Part shown: positions 1 through 12,231 of the stretch, one piece after another
How positions within the stretch are numbered: the stretch's first letter is position 1
How the letters are laid out: every line of letters starts with the position of its first letter
Origin: Cryptomeria japonica
Lineage: Eukaryota > Streptophyta > Pinopsida > Cupressales > Cupressaceae
Assembly (NCBI RefSeq): GCF_030272615.1
Contig: NC_081410.1
Location: forward strand, 192,655,619 to 192,719,618
Length of the DNA: 64,000 bases
Direction of reading: 5' to 3'
Position numbers and translations under genes: made by a program
The notes under the pieces: model-generated
The model's database searches: none
Seen by the model: the letters and a program-made list of their open reading frames with translations, nothing else
What the model was told of the DNA's origin: nothing

Positions 1-410
1 GGGACTAGTTGAGTGTATACAAGGAAGCATACATAGGGAACCTTTGAGGATGGGGGTATGTGATTCTATTATAGAGCTAGGATCCACTACTTTCCTATGT
101 GTGGTGCCTATCTTTTGGAGGCTAAACACCTTACACAAATAAGAGGTATGGCATGGTGGTCTTGTATGGAGGATCTCACAGTATATGTGCATTGTCTGAA
201 CACCATCAACCCACTATATGTGATGTGAGGATTATGGATGGTGGAGTATGGAGGATGGATGCAGATATGGAAAAATATTATATGACCAAGCATTAGACAT
301 GTTCATGTAGCCTTGTGTTGTACACTTCCTGGTGTTGTGGATTAGTATGAATTTTTTATCATATGTGTTAAATGCTTAATTTTTCTACGTTATTGTTTTT
401 TATTACGAAA
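1..410. other. Unassigned sequence
   Basis: I see no recognisable coding region, RNA gene or repeat here. The only long reading frame, on - at 108-293, has no family features and is probably chance. Confidence 0.4.
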
Positions 411-441
411 AAATAGGTTTTGAATGGACCCAAAACCCTTT
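411..441 (-). repeat. LINE 3'-tail motif, copy 1
   Basis: A motif of the form GGTTTTGAATGGACCCAAAACCCTTT follows an A/T-rich run, with its core at 416-441. Close variants occur at 2111-2140 and 5030-5056. The other two lie at the 3' end of minus-strand LINE-like sequence, so I read this as the same tail in the same orientation, with its LINE body truncated. The exact family is not known to me. Confidence 0.4.
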
Positions 442-540
442 ACATCAAAATTACATAATATATTTCACCCATCAATGGCCAAGATTGGGTTAATCCAGTA
501 GACGCTAGGGAGAGAGGGCAAGTGGACACCCCTGGAAGAT

Positions 541-966
541 GGATGGAAAAAGATCAATTTTGATGACCGTGCATCCAAGGGTAATTTGGGACCATTGAGT
601 GCTAGATGTGTTGTGAAGAACTCTCTAGGGGTCATAATTGGTGAAGGATGGCAAAGGTTGCCAAATGGTCAAAATAACAAAGCTAAGGCCAAAGAAATCA
701 TTCTTGTTGTACTTTTGGTTCATAGAATAGGGATGACTAAGCTTCATCTAGAGGGGGATTCCCTTGTGATTGTCAATGCAATTATCTGTGGTAGCTCGCT
801 TTGCTGGAAAAAAAGTCATGATATCGATATGATCTCATATTGCTTGAAATATTTTGATGATTTCAGTAATCCCACTCTTCGAGGTGGAAATCAAGAGGCA
901 AATAGATGTGCAAACGAGGATTTAAATTTGAAGGTTGGGGTGATGAGGATATCAGTACCTGAGTAG
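541..966 (+). pseudogene. LINE-type RNase H domain, degenerate
   Basis: The frame reads GWKKINFDDRASKGNLGPLS and later LEGDSLVIVNAI, which is the plant retrotransposon RNase H pattern (a FDGAxxGNPGP-like start, then an EGDS strand). This domain cleaves the RNA of RNA/DNA hybrids and usually sits at the C-terminus of a LINE polyprotein. The first and third acidic positions are visible. The glutamate in the usual NNxAEAxAL motif appears changed to lysine, and the last aspartate (usually xxVADxLA) appears to be asparagine in EANRCANEDL. No reverse transcriptase lies upstream, so this is a truncated, inactive fragment. The family is fairly certain; the parent element is not identified. Confidence 0.65.
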
Positions 967-1357
967 AGGCAATATCTTGGGGCTAACTTTTGATAGACTA
1001 TCTGTTTCAATTGAGATGACGAGCATTCAATGTTGAGTTTTGAATGCATCTTGGTGGTGGTACGAGTTGACAAACCATGGTGATAGACATTCCTCTGCGT
1101 AGGTGGGTTGTTTTATAGGGCATGGTGGTAGTGATGGAGAGTTGGCCAGATGTGATGTACACATAAAAGGGTACTCACATTAATGGTGTGCAGTCAAGGA
1201 ATGTCTCAAGGATATTGAAGGATGATATGCATTTATGAAGGGAGTTATCATGGTAAGGAAGTAAAACTGATCTTGGTTAATGAGCATAGAGAAGTGAGTC
1301 TTCAACAAGTTAGTTGCAGGAGTGTCGATGGTGCAAGATTAGTGTTTTGATTCAGTG
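967..1357. other. Decayed sequence downstream of the RNase H
   Basis: Frames are broken by many stops. This is probably the linker between the RNase H fragment and the downstream frame at 1358. I see no specific feature. Confidence 0.3.
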
Positions 1358-1729
1358 ATGGAGCCAAACTTTTCTCTTAAGGCGATGCGTCCTATGGTGG
1401 CCTTTTGGGGTGTCATCTCTAATGAGCATCTTTCAAATGTCTTTAGGTTTGAAGACCGAGATTTTCTCAATAGAGTGAAGATTTTTTTTGGAGACAAATA
1501 TATGTGAGGTGAATTCAAATACCGCACTAATGTGGATATAGCTTCCATGTTTACTGCGTGGCCCTTTAAGCTTCTAGGAGTGGATCAAGTGCTCTAGTTG
1601 GTCTCAAATAGTGTGAAGGAAGAATGGAGAAGTGAATTGATGGGCTTCATCAGGATGGTGAGGAATGGGGAAGGCGTTGTTTGCCCGAATGAGTTTGTTT
1701 ACTATGCCCACCATGGTTAGCAAGTTTCA
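1358..1729 (+). pseudogene. Unrecognised reading frame after RNase H
   Basis: One frame can be followed from an ATG at 1358 for about 124 codons. It crosses a TGA at 1505, a TAG near 1597 and a TAG near 1718. The text looks protein-like (for example FRFEDRDFLNRVKIFFGD), but I recognise no family. It lies 390 bases downstream of an RNase H fragment on the same strand, much as the accessory frame at 3446-3895 lies downstream of the minus-strand RNase H. It may be the tail of the same LINE-like element; chance is possible. Confidence 0.25.
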
Positions 1730-2110
1730 ACAGAGGCCTTAATAATATTATGACTGCTTTCCATATGATATTATTGTATATTAATAGTATAAATGGATCA
1801 TCATGCTTGTTTTAAGGTAAGACCATTGAATTTTGTGAAAGTGGACATCAATGGTGTTATGGAATTTAAATATTGAAATTATATCATGTCATAATGCATC
1901 TTGAAATGATGAATAACACTTGAAATAGTGATATTATTAAAAAAAGCCTTAATCTCTCATCTTTACATGATACTATGAGAATGATTATAATTTGAATAAA
2001 ATCAAGTGAAATGACACCCTTGCTTTTGGGAAAATGATGTACCTTGTATAAATGGATGATAGGAAAACTCTAGTTTTAATATCAAGATTGAAGTTTTTGA
2101 TTACGGTAAA
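1730..2110. other. AT-rich unassigned spacer
   Basis: AT-rich sequence with no recognisable gene. The minus-strand frame at 1985-2230 reads through the LINE tail motif at 2111-2140 and is not treated as a gene. Confidence 0.3.
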
Positions 2111-2419
2111 AACAAGTTTTGAAGTGACCTGAAACCCTTTAGAAAAATATTTCAAAAGATGTATCATATAAATCCCAACAAAAGACAAACCAAATAAAAA
2201 ATAAATAGGGCTAAGAGATGAAAGATACAATAAAAAGGCACCTCAACCCAACAAGACAACAAAAATCCAACAAACCTCCAGCAAAGAAATAGAAAAATAG
2301 AGAAAGAACTTAACCCATATTCTTTAGGGTTTTAGCAACTTTACCCTCGATCTGATCCATCTTTTTCATAGATTCCTATAGGTCTTTGATGTCCTAAGGA
2401 ACACCTGAAGATTTATTCT

Positions 2420-2845
2420 TCATACTTTCTCTTGTGTGTTTGCTAGGGGGGTTGAATCATCAAGCCCAACAATGTTATCCTTGTCCAGATCTACAAAATT
2501 CTTCTCCATATGAATCTTTTCCAATTTAGCAACCATGGTGGACATATTCGCTATGGTAACTCTGACAATGCTATGGCTGCTCTCCATGATGTTACAGAGA
2601 GTGGAATCACACTTGCTAAGCCTTTCCTTGGTGTCAGTGAATTTCTTATCATAGATTTCCTTTATTGTTTGGGTAGCTTCCATATATTTGGCCAAACAGT
2701 CAGCCAAAACCTTTTTCTCATTCTCAGTCCAGAGAGCACCAGCCGCAAACCCTTCAAGAACCTCCTTCCCAACATCCATAGATTGAACATCAGTAGCCTT
2801 TGGCATCTTCTCCCCTACATCCACATTGATATAAACAACATTCAT
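2420..2845 (-). pseudogene. Helical C-terminal part of the LINE-associated accessory protein
   Basis: An open stretch of 141 codons, rich in K, E, M and T with few prolines, suggests alpha-helix or coiled coil (for example EKKVLADCLAKYMEATQTIK). It follows, on the same strand, the globular part at 3446-3895 and a K/S/P-rich linker at 3152-3382. These are probably parts of one decayed protein: globular N-terminus, low-complexity middle, helical C-terminus. I do not recognise its function. A plus-strand frame overlaps it (2510-2929) but looks like a shadow. Confidence 0.35.
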
Positions 2846-3151
2846 CTTGAAGGAGCGAGATCTCTATTTAAGATCGATATTTTAAATTTCAAAAAAGATC
2901 CACTTGAAAAGCTGAAAGACCTCCAATGAATTGTTATTGGCTATGCTGAGAACATCAAATGAGATTTGCTTTTTAGGGTGAAAGCCTTGGGACATGAAAT
3001 CAATGAATTCCTAGGAATTGCACCCTATACCAAAAGATGAAGAAGAAGCTTCAGTCTAGCGAGGCTGAGTAGGGGAGTCCTGCTCATGGGAACTATCAGA
3101 AACAACAAAAGTCACATTTTTACCCCTCCCCTTCAGATGTTTACTAGTTCC

Positions 3152-3382
3152 CTAATCACCAACATCAGGGGATTTAACATCCTTGCTAGTACCAGAGGAA
3201 ACCAACTTTATCTCTTTCTTATCCTTTTTGTTAGGAGGGGGGGAAATCCCTATCATCATTATCTGTCTCTCAATCCTCATAATTAGACTCCTCATTATCA
3301 TCCACATCTTCCGCAAAATTGGAAGGGGGTTTACTAGGATTCTCAGAATCCCTAGCTTTGAGATGCTCATAGATGAGTACAA
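3152..3382 (-). pseudogene. Low-complexity middle segment of the accessory protein
   Basis: This K/S/D-rich stretch contains GTSKDVKSPDVGD and NKKDKKEI-like runs, as expected for a disordered linker. It lies between the globular frame at 3446-3895 and the helical frame at 2420-2845. Frame changes occur on both sides. The role is unknown. Confidence 0.25.
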
Positions 3383-3445
3383 TTAACCCTTGGTGCAACA
3401 CCAGGTTAATATGAGGGTTCTCCTTACAATCAAAAATCTTGGAAC

Positions 3446-3895
3446 TTAGAGATGACAACAAATACAATAGGAAATAAATTTATCATTGTGGCAAAAATGA
3501 TAGCCGTAAATTTTAGTAAACCTCTCATCCATGGTAAAGAGCTCCATAATCACCCTCAAAAGCTCCCTCCAAATCAACTTAATTCGATGAGCCTCTAAGT
3601 AGGTTTTATTTACCTTGACTAGCCTAGCTTTCTCCTTGTCCTTCTTTGGGAACTTCTTGATAGCAGCGTCTGAAACCTTCTTGTCTTTGTATAATTTTAT
3701 CCCCTTTAGGGATAGACCTATCACTTCTGCAATAAGCCCCTCATTAATAATAGTAACCCTGCCAAATAGGTTCACTTTGCCATTCTTCCATCCCTTAACA
3801 AACTGCTTGGTGATATTCTGATTGTGTCAATGCAATTTCTCCAGGAAGAGCATAACTCCCCCTATTCCAGGTGCCTCTAAATAGTAGGATTCTTC
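3446..3895 (-). pseudogene. Globular part of the LINE-associated accessory protein
   Basis: The frame can be followed from about 3860 through 3446, including FGRVTIINEGLIAEVIGLSL and HRIKLIWRELLRVIM. The pattern of a short beta-like stretch followed by xxIxxVxGLxxxG recalls the plant-mobile-domain-like and putative-plant-transposon proteins common in plant retroelements. I infer this from the style of the sequence, not from a confirmed match. It lies just 3' of an RNase H domain, so it may be an extra ORF of the LINE or the trace of another element. Not a host gene in my view. Confidence 0.35.
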
Positions 3896-4101
3896 CTCCA
3901 ATTATCATAGCTAGTTGGCTCCACTCTATGCCTCTCACCCCCCATAGAGTTAAAGTTTACCAATTTCACAAAGAGCAACTAACAAAAGACCCAACCCCAA
4001 CTTCACAAGCAAGAAACACCCATAAAACATGTGAAGGCATATGACAATAATGAGAAAGGAAGGCGCTCTAACAAAGAGCTAGCCAAATAATAATAGAAAC
4101 T

Positions 4102-4625
4102 TTAATTACCCTCATCATCAAAATTAGTAGAAATCACATCAAATCTTCCATGTGTATGATCATACATTATAAGGGATCTGACCTCAGCATCCAGCCTATC
4201 CTCATTATGCCATATCTTTCTCTCCTCAACCTTAACCCCCACATTAACATAATAATCTGCCACATTATTCACTTCCCTATAAGCATGGGATATAAAGGAT
4301 TTATCAAAGGTTTTAATAATATTAATTGAGGCTTTGATTAAATTTTCAATAGTCCAAGAGGCTCTAGTTCTCCTTTTAGGCATTGAATTATATTATTCGA
4401 ATCACCCTCAATTCAAACCTTCCTACAATTTAATTCTCTAGTGATTTGCAACATTTGGAAGGATCCCATGGCTTCAACAAGGTGGTTAGTCTGGCTACCC
4501 ATGGGTAGTGCCACCGCCACAATACACCTACCATGCTCATCTCTTATCACTCCCCCACACCTAGTCGGCCCCGGATTGCTCTTAGTCGCCCCATCAAAAC
4601 TAAGTATCAAGATTGAAGTTGACAA
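4102..4625 (-). pseudogene. LINE-type RNase H domain, frameshifted
   Basis: The upstream half (4625-4413) reads LSFDGATKSNPGPTRCGGVI, the classic start of plant retrotransposon RNase H, with the first catalytic aspartate in FDGA. After an in-frame TGA come I-E-G-D-S (second half of the active site). A frameshift near 4385 then leads into 4383-4102, with FISHAYREVNNVADYYVN, where VAD gives the last catalytic aspartate. The domain is close to full length, about 170 residues, but is broken by one stop and one frameshift. No upstream reverse transcriptase is present. Confidence 0.7.
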
Positions 4626-5029
4626 TTATAGTAAATGATAGTTTAATGAATGATGATGAATGTGTGTATAATGGGTAACATTCTCTATGGGGCATTGATC
4701 TAAGTTTTATATGTATATGAGCTCAATAGATGCATATTTGGATTTCGATTAAATGAATTCAGGACTAATGTGTGCTATATTTCCATATTATTCTTGCAAC
4801 TTCCAAGAGTAAGCTGAGTTCTAGGGGGAATGATGTGATGCCCCTCTAGCTCTGCCCAAATTTTAGGTATTAAAAACACATGTTAGATATAGTATGATGC
4901 TATATTAATCTCATCCAACAACATGTTTTGCACATCGCTTCTTGAAATTTCTCAATTGTTGGTCATAAATTAGATAAATTGTTAATTAATTAAATTATCA
5001 TGATGCCTAGAGTTTTGATAAGAGGGGGA

Positions 5030-5460
5030 AACAAGTTTTGAAGGGACCTGAAACCCTCATATTTTTCACCGATTCGAAGCCAACAAAGGAAAGCTACAAA
5101 AATATACATCAAAGACATATAGCAACCCAACCACAACCTCACAAGTTGGATAAAATGTTATAGAAATAGTGGTAAAAGAGGTTGCAAAAAATAGAGCACC
5201 CATCGCCACACAGATGCTAGCCAGACAACAAATGTAAGCCAATACAAACCAAGTTGGCAAAACCAACAGATCTAAAACATCAAACCATAGATCTTAAAAA
5301 TTAAGAATGAGGGCTTAATAGGCACCCTCAGCCAATGAGAAGGGTTTTCCCAAGTTCCCTTAACATGTAACAAGGTCTCTAGGCCACCCAAAGCAAAACC
5401 TAATCCTAATCAGAACCAAAAGTTGGCCAAATCGGGCCCTTGAAAACTACCAGCATCCGG
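5030..5460 (-). mobile_element. 3' end of a minus-strand LINE-like element
   Basis: It ends in the tail motif at 5056-5030 (core AAGTTTTGAAGGGACCTGAAACCCT when read on +). The sequence upstream on - is rich in TTG/GTT/TTT codons (a frame at 5266-5066), like that before the tail at 2111. Element A has inserted at its upstream edge (5460/5461). The other side of the LINE should resume at 28639. Confidence 0.4.
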
Positions 5461-8400
5461 TGTAATGCCCCACCAAGAAACCCTAAAGGATCACACTAAA
5501 GCATAGGAATAAAAGCAAAAATAATTTTATTTAAACATAACATCACATTAAGGTGCATTAAGTTATAACATTGCACTGATTAATTACACAATCAAAAGAC
5601 TTTACCATATTCCTAAAGGGTTTCCAACGAAGATTACTTTAAAAAGAAAATGAAAGCATAAGGTTCACTTATCCACTTATGATACATGTTAACTATCCCT
5701 AATACATTGCAATGATATTCATATAAAGAACTGAATTGGACATGCTTAGAAATTCATACTTGCATTTGATTTCATTACATACTAATGATTACATCCATCA
5801 AGTTTACTACAATGATTCATTCAATAACCCCATATTTACCATTACAAAATCTAACAACTTATAATATCTCAATTACATTGTATTTAAATTACAAGATAAC
5901 ATTTAAATAGAAGATCATAAAATGAGCTACATTGTTTACAACTTGCCAAGAAGATATAATAATACAAATGATACAATTGAACTCATAAGGTTCAAATAGG
6001 TACACTAATGAATCCAAGGAGTACAAAGGAATCCAACTAGAACAAGAAGAGGATCAAAACCAAAGAGCAACTAGAACACCTGCAAAGACAACCCTTGCAA
6101 GAATGAAGCGAACATGATACTAATGGAAATTGACACTACCACCCGACCATGTGGCTCAAAAAGAACCACCCCTCCATGTTAGGAGATAGCACTAAGACCC
6201 ACTATAAAACAAGGAAAGAATACATGGTCTCACAAAACATTGAATCAACTCACAAATAGTATAATCGCAAAACATGACTCCACATCAAAACAGGGAAAAT
6301 CATCAAGACTATACACTAGTGACCATAAGGGAAGAGTTTCATCACATAGCTTGGTATGGTTATCTTGGAAGGCCTCCATAGGTCCCGACCCCAATCATGG
6401 GTTATCCTGGTAACCTCTCACGAACCCACAGTCCCATCCAAGTCTCATGAGGATCCAAACAATCCTTTCGTGAGGACAAGGTTGTTGGTTTTCCATTCTA
6501 GGCCTTCTCACTATAGCCTGAGTCTGTACTAGCACTCAACCATGAGCAAGGTATAATTATCTTATTTAGTGTTTCATCTACAAAGACCCCTAAATATTAT
6601 TAATTTACCACTTAAACCAAACTATTGATGGGTTATCCAGCTAACCACTTTGGGAGCGACCCCCAATCGAAAGCCACTCTCCCATATGACACTTAACCAA
6701 AATCACATGAACTCCCCAAAACCAAGGTATACACATGAAAGAGTACACATAGCTCAATACCGTATAAAACCACTTTGCTGAAATCAACCCTTCCATAAGG
6801 TTAATCAACTGACAAAACATGGACACGAGAAATGCACAACCATGAAAACAACCATATGACCACATTTAATAAACTGACCAAAGACTCGCAGTTTTGAAAC
6901 CAAAGCGAATACAGTAATTGAATATGCACATCTATTTTCAATTTTGTTAAATAATGCTAACCGACCCATGTTTTCTAATTCCTTTATTTTTCTAAAATAC
7001 CACATTTCATAGAAAATCACCATTTCACAATATTAGATAAAAATAAATATACCATTTATATAATTATACATATGAGCATATACATATAAAAATATAAATA
7101 AAATCATTTATTTATTAATCTAACATTAATATTTTTTCCCAAAATAAAATAATCATCTTCTATTCTTTTTTCAAATAAAATATCTATTCATTATCCAAAT
7201 CAATTATATGTTTTTTTACAAAACAAATTTAAAAAATAACATGAAATTATATATATATATATAAATTGTAAATTAATTAAAAATAAAATAAATAATTAAA
7301 AAAAAAGAACTTTTATAAAAAAGTAACCCGCATGGCTTTTCACAGACACATGGGCCCCCCTTTCAAAGGGGAAGGCACTTGAACAACACTCCTCACACAT
7401 GTGAGGCAACGCTACCCTCACATATGTGAGCAACATTGCTCACACAAGGCAGCCCCCCTCCCAAACGTGAGGATGGGATCGAGCCCTGACTCCCCCATCC
7501 CACGCGATATTTAAATTTTTATTTTTTTTAATTTATAAAAACAAACCCATGCTCTAGAACACACAGACTCAGAAAATTTTTGAGAAACAATAATTTTTTT
7601 TTTCAGAAACTTTAATAATTTTTTTTTTTAAAACCAATGACTGAAAATAAGTAAACTTGAAAATTTTTGTTTGGAAACAATAACAAAGATTGTAATTTTT
7701 TTGAAAATTTTGGCAGCATAACAACATGCTCAAAAGAAATAAGAAATTAATTTTCTTCTACTAGACATTATAAATAAGAAATTTTACTTGAACAAACTAA
7801 AAAGAGAGATTCAAGAATGAAAATTTCTTTCTTTTTCAACACATAGACAAACACAAAAAACTGATTTTTAAATTAATTATTTTCACAATCAGAAAATAGA
7901 TTGGAGAAAAACTAAAATTGATTTAAATTCATGCTAATTTCACATTTTGAACCAAATGAATGATTCAACAAATTTTGACATCAATTCATTTCACAGAGAG
8001 ATTTCTTCAACAAAATAATTTTTTTTTAAATAAAGCATAGGTATATAAAACCAAAATCCAACCTTAATAGCAATCCAGGAAGAAAACTAAGAAGAGCCCA
8101 ACCTACAATTTGGAAACTTCCTTCAACAAAGATGCACAAAATTCTTCTGAAATTTCTTACCTAAAAATTCTTCTCGCAACATTTTCCTCTCTCATTGCCA
8201 TGAAGAACAAGATAGAAATAGAAATTTTTTAACCTAATACTATTTTCGGTTGAAATTTTTCTCAACCAATCAAATTCATTTATCAAAAAAGCAAATTTTT
8301 TAAAAGTCTTTTCTCTCCAAATTGATTTTTCTTCTTTTATTTAAAACTCCAATTTACCTTTTTAAAAGTTAATGAGGAAGAAAAGACTTTATCTATTTAT

Positions 8401-9160
8401 TTTTACTTGAACAAATAAACTTTTTCTAATAAAACACATTTAATTTACAAATTGGAAATGATCATTTAATCCAACTTTCTAAATTAATAAACTAAACAAA
8501 TCGATTTAATGACTAATCACAAAAAAGGTACTATTTAATTTAATCTCTTGTATTTACCAATGCATAAAAGCACATTTAATCTAATTAATTACTTTAGGAT
8601 TTAATAATCAATTTTACCAAAAGCATAATATGCAAATAAAATAACTCAAGTAAACATATGACTCACATACCAAACAAAGGGAAACTAATGAATGATAGGG
8701 ACACTCACTTTGAGCATGACTAGGGTAAAATGTAGGTCTTAGGACCATCTCCTCCACTTCCATCAGATCAATAAGGTACGCTCAGACCTGTGAAGCTAGG
8801 TAGAGACAATACCCCATACCTACATGGTACTTGTACCTACAATTTCGTGTATCAACGAACCACACATGTATATCTATACAAACATAGAAAACACACCGGT
8901 GAAGGATAATCATGGTGTTCCCTATCTCACCAAAGTGAGTGAAGGAAAATCATCTCCTCGCACCCCATACACTTACAAACATGAAACATGTATATAACTC
9001 ATCGTACGTATAAAATGAATATGTTAGTAATCCAATAAAATCACATTTAAACATCAATAAGGAAATGTTGCATGAAAAACATACACTGCAATTCAAATTA
9101 AAGCATATCAAAATATCACATAAAGTCTAAGTAATGTATCACAATATAATGTATCCACTG
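5461..9160 (-). repeat. Element A 3' LTR, large portion
   Basis: This is 3.7 kb of the LTR, starting TGTAATGCCCCACC on +. Positions 8239-9160 match 26556 to about 28570 (with element D removed), with roughly one difference in eight to ten by eye. An A/T-rich stretch lies at 7020-7330. Short words such as CTCACATATGTGAG lie at 7416-7430. No gene is seen. Element B interrupts the LTR after 9160. Confidence 0.8.
9156..9160. repeat. Target duplication of element B, left copy
   Basis: CACTG here is repeated at 24782-24786. The uninterrupted sister LTR reads ATGTATCCACTGAAAAGG near 28567, which confirms the empty site. Confidence 0.85.
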
Positions 9161-9222
9161 TATTTTTCCACTCATAATTTTTTCCTTTTTAATATTCCAA
9201 TTCACGGGAATAGATAATTAAA

Positions 9223-12200
9223 ATGAGCCTAGTGCTGCCAAAGCTTGGCCGAACCTCGTGTTTAGTGAGTATCTTGCCAGAAATGGAAGACACCTCCTTA
9301 TTTCATGTAGATTTGGGGGATTTCCTTGAAAGGACTAAGAACCCTCAGGCTAGTTCATTAATGGAGAAGATAGTTCAGAGTGGTCTTGTGAAAGATGTTG
9401 CATCCCCGCTTGTCGCGTCGTGTCTAGATTTAGTGTTGGCCTGCATGAACAGATATGACTTTGAGAACAGGTGTATCAGAACCAGTGATGGTGAGGTGTT
9501 AGTTAGTATTAATAGGGAAATGGTGATAGTGACAATGGGTATTCCTCATAAAGAGGAGTATGAGGATTGGACCATTGGGAATTCATATGCCTATTTCTCT
9601 AAGAAGAAGAGCAAGTAAAGAAGTGTAATTGCAAGAAATTGGCTCTTGAAGGTTCAAAAAGGAGGATCACGATTACCCAAACCCCTAACCAGAGAACACC
9701 TCATCACAAAGGTGCGGGATATTGTTGTGCTTTTGAACAAAGTAAAGAGGAATTCAGATTCCTTCTACTCAGAGGACTGGATGTACATTTTCATCCAAGT
9801 GGTTCTATTCGGTGATAGATTTCTGGATTGGTCTCAGGTAATTGCAGAGAGACTTCACAAAGGACTAAGAAATTTTGTGGGGATGACTAGGTTTTACATG
9901 TCTTCTTACCTGTTTTATATTTTAGCTTGCACAAGAGATTTCCCTAGATTAGCCAATGAACCCTAGATTGATGGAATGAGGGTTTACAATTATTACCCTT
10001 TATTGCAAACAACAGAGACATGTTGAACAAATTGATAGATGGAATGGAGTCTTTGCAAGAAGACTGGCCTTTGAACTTCAGGGTGATGCAAACAAGAGAA
10101 TGTTAGTTGAGGCTATGGAATTTGTGAGTATATATGGGAGTTTCTTTATCCAATTTCCATAGTTTACTTACATACAGGTTGGTGGTTTTGAAGGCCAACC
10201 ATTCAAATTACCCATGTACGCCTTTGATAGATACGTGCTTACAGAAGTGAGTAGGCAGTTGGATTATATAGATAAAAGATTAGGGGCAAAGGGTGAATCC
10301 AAGGTGGTATTTCCCATTGAACTTGGGTATTACAATTGCAAATCAGTATCAGATGCCTTGAATCTGGAACTGGAGTTCAAAAGGATGAACCTACAGCCAT
10401 ATGTGGCTAGGCAAAGATTTAACAGCAAAGGTTGTGCAAGGGAGAACCCTAATATAAACAGGCATTTCTGCCATGAACCTCAGATAGAGGATTATTGGGA
10501 AAACTGCAAGGATGAGCATGAAGTGAGAAAGAGGCTTTGGTCAAGAATCACTTTACGGCAGATAGCTATCTTGAGGCTGCCAATGAATACATCAGTTATA
10601 TTGGAAGATACAGAGGAAGACATCTTGGATCCTAAGTTTGGTACTGAGATTGAAGGGAAATTGACTGGAATAAAAAAGAAGATTATAGCTTCCAAACAAG
10701 GACCTTCAATGTTGTTAGGAGAACAGAGAGATGGTTGAGGAAACTGAAATTTAAGGAGGGTCCTCACATGTCCTCACATGAATCAAGAAATGATTAACAC
10801 ATTGTGGTTCAATCTCCTCTTTCTGCCACTAATGAAATTGTTGATGTTGCAGGTGTTTCAAAGCCCGTTGTCGAAAAAATACCGCCAAGAAGGTCAAGAA
10901 GGTCACCATCCAGTCTTACAGCTACTTGAGTAACTCAGTCAAGAAGAAAAAAGAAGGGTAGGGAGCCTATCTTGCAACAGGCCATGGTGGACTTAGACCT
11001 CAGCAAAGAGCCTGAACAAAAAATGAACTCACAGAATCAAAGTGAGCCTGGGATGCAAGAAATGGATACAAATGAAGAAGTGAAAATTCAACAAGATCTG
11101 ATGAATACCATGGTAATCATTACCTCCCTAGATGCATAGATCACCCTGCCACCTAAAGAACCTAACAATGCACCAAGATGGTTGGAAGCCACCATTGGAA
11201 AGAAGAGGAGCATGGTGTCGGTCACCATTCCACTGGAGCACATGATTAGTAAATGCTTGGGAAAATAATTAAAGCCCAAAAAGCTCAAAACACAAGTGAT
11301 GCTTGATGTGGATGACACAATAGGACACTGGATAGCTAAAGTGGCCAAGCCCATTCCTAGGAGAGATGTAGATAAGGCCACAGAGGAAGAATTTGATGTG
11401 GAGAAAATAGATTTGGGGGTTGCATCAAGGGTTGTGGATCTAAAACATCTAGAATCCTCTATAAAGAGGACAATCTCAAGGACTTGGAAAGATGAGAAAG
11501 ACAAGAGAGAAATGAAGCAAATGGTCACACAGATGCTAGAATACATCAATGCTATTCACAACCCAGATCCTCAACCATTGTCACAGATACCAGTGTCATT
11601 TGACCCTAAGTCTCCAGCAAACTAGAAGATGCTTGATCAAGTTCAAAGTAAAAGGGTAGTGATGGAGATGTTTAACAAATGGCTAGACCTAATAATTGAA
11701 CAAGGATCAACATATATTATTAATCTGGTTAAGATTTATAAGGGTGAAGAAACCGTGAGTAAAGAGCTCAAGCTGGAGACGGTCGCCTGGGAAAAGGAAA
11801 GGATTAAGTGGGTAGTGGTTCTATTCCAAATGAATGATGTCCAAACGTATGGAGTGATGAAGGTCCTAGCTAAGAAAGCGATGGAGAACCTAGATGATAA
11901 TGCGCTATACATGTCAAAGAAAAATGTGGAATGGCACAATTCAATCATTGGGTAGGGCCATGAAGAGTCCACCAAGCTGCTTAGAGGACTGACTGACTTG
12001 ATTGACACTATACAGAAAGACCTTAAATGTATTGATATCCAACTCATGAAGGAGGGATCCATGGTGATTGAGGAAGTTGCAGACTTGACTAAAGTATTTC
12101 AAGAAAGAGTCCATTCCATTCAGACTACAAAATCCTTGACTACTGATGCCTTTTCAAAGGTAGCAAGGATTGAATCAATGTTGATTGTCTGTTTGGATCA

Positions 12201-12231
12201 CTTAAAGGTTCATAAAGCGAAGGTCATGTAG
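9223..12231 (+). pseudogene. LTR-encoded accessory ORF, left copy
   Basis: A long reading frame of about 1,000 codons lies entirely inside the LTR. It runs 9223-9966 in one frame with stops at 9616 (AAGTAA) and 9964 (TAG where the right LTR has TGG). It shifts frame near 10010 and stays open to 10738, then is poorly defined to 11296. It is in one frame again to the shared terminal TAG at 12229, crossing TAG at 11623 and 11953 where the right LTR has CAG. The N-terminal half looks globular (NRYDFENRCIRTSDGEVLVS, then VTMGIPHKEEYEDW); the C-terminal third is helical. I do not recognise the function. The style resembles plant-mobile-domain-like proteins of retroelements. Confidence 0.65.

Larger units (their letters stand above)
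2111..4625 (-). mobile_element. 5'-truncated LINE-like element, minus strand
   Basis: Read on -, this segment runs RNase H (4625-4102), an extra reading frame (about 3895-2420), then a 3' region ending in the shared tail motif at 2140-2111. The tail resembles the one at 5056-5030, and both are preceded by sequence rich in leucine, phenylalanine and valine codons. This order fits the 3' half of a plant LINE; ORF1, endonuclease and reverse transcriptase are absent. No poly(A) tail or target duplication could be placed with confidence. Confidence 0.45.

Noticed and set aside
9161-9162. Element B LTR start placed at the TG at 9159
   Set aside because: That would leave only a 3-base duplication. 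Starting at 9161 gives a gap-free match to the right LTR start and an exact 5-base CACTG.
11088-11549. Minus-strand Ser/Leu/Ile-rich frame opposite the LTR ORF, with a similar one at 22691-23107
   Set aside because: It is conserved in both LTRs only because the LTRs are copies. Its composition is that of an antisense shadow.
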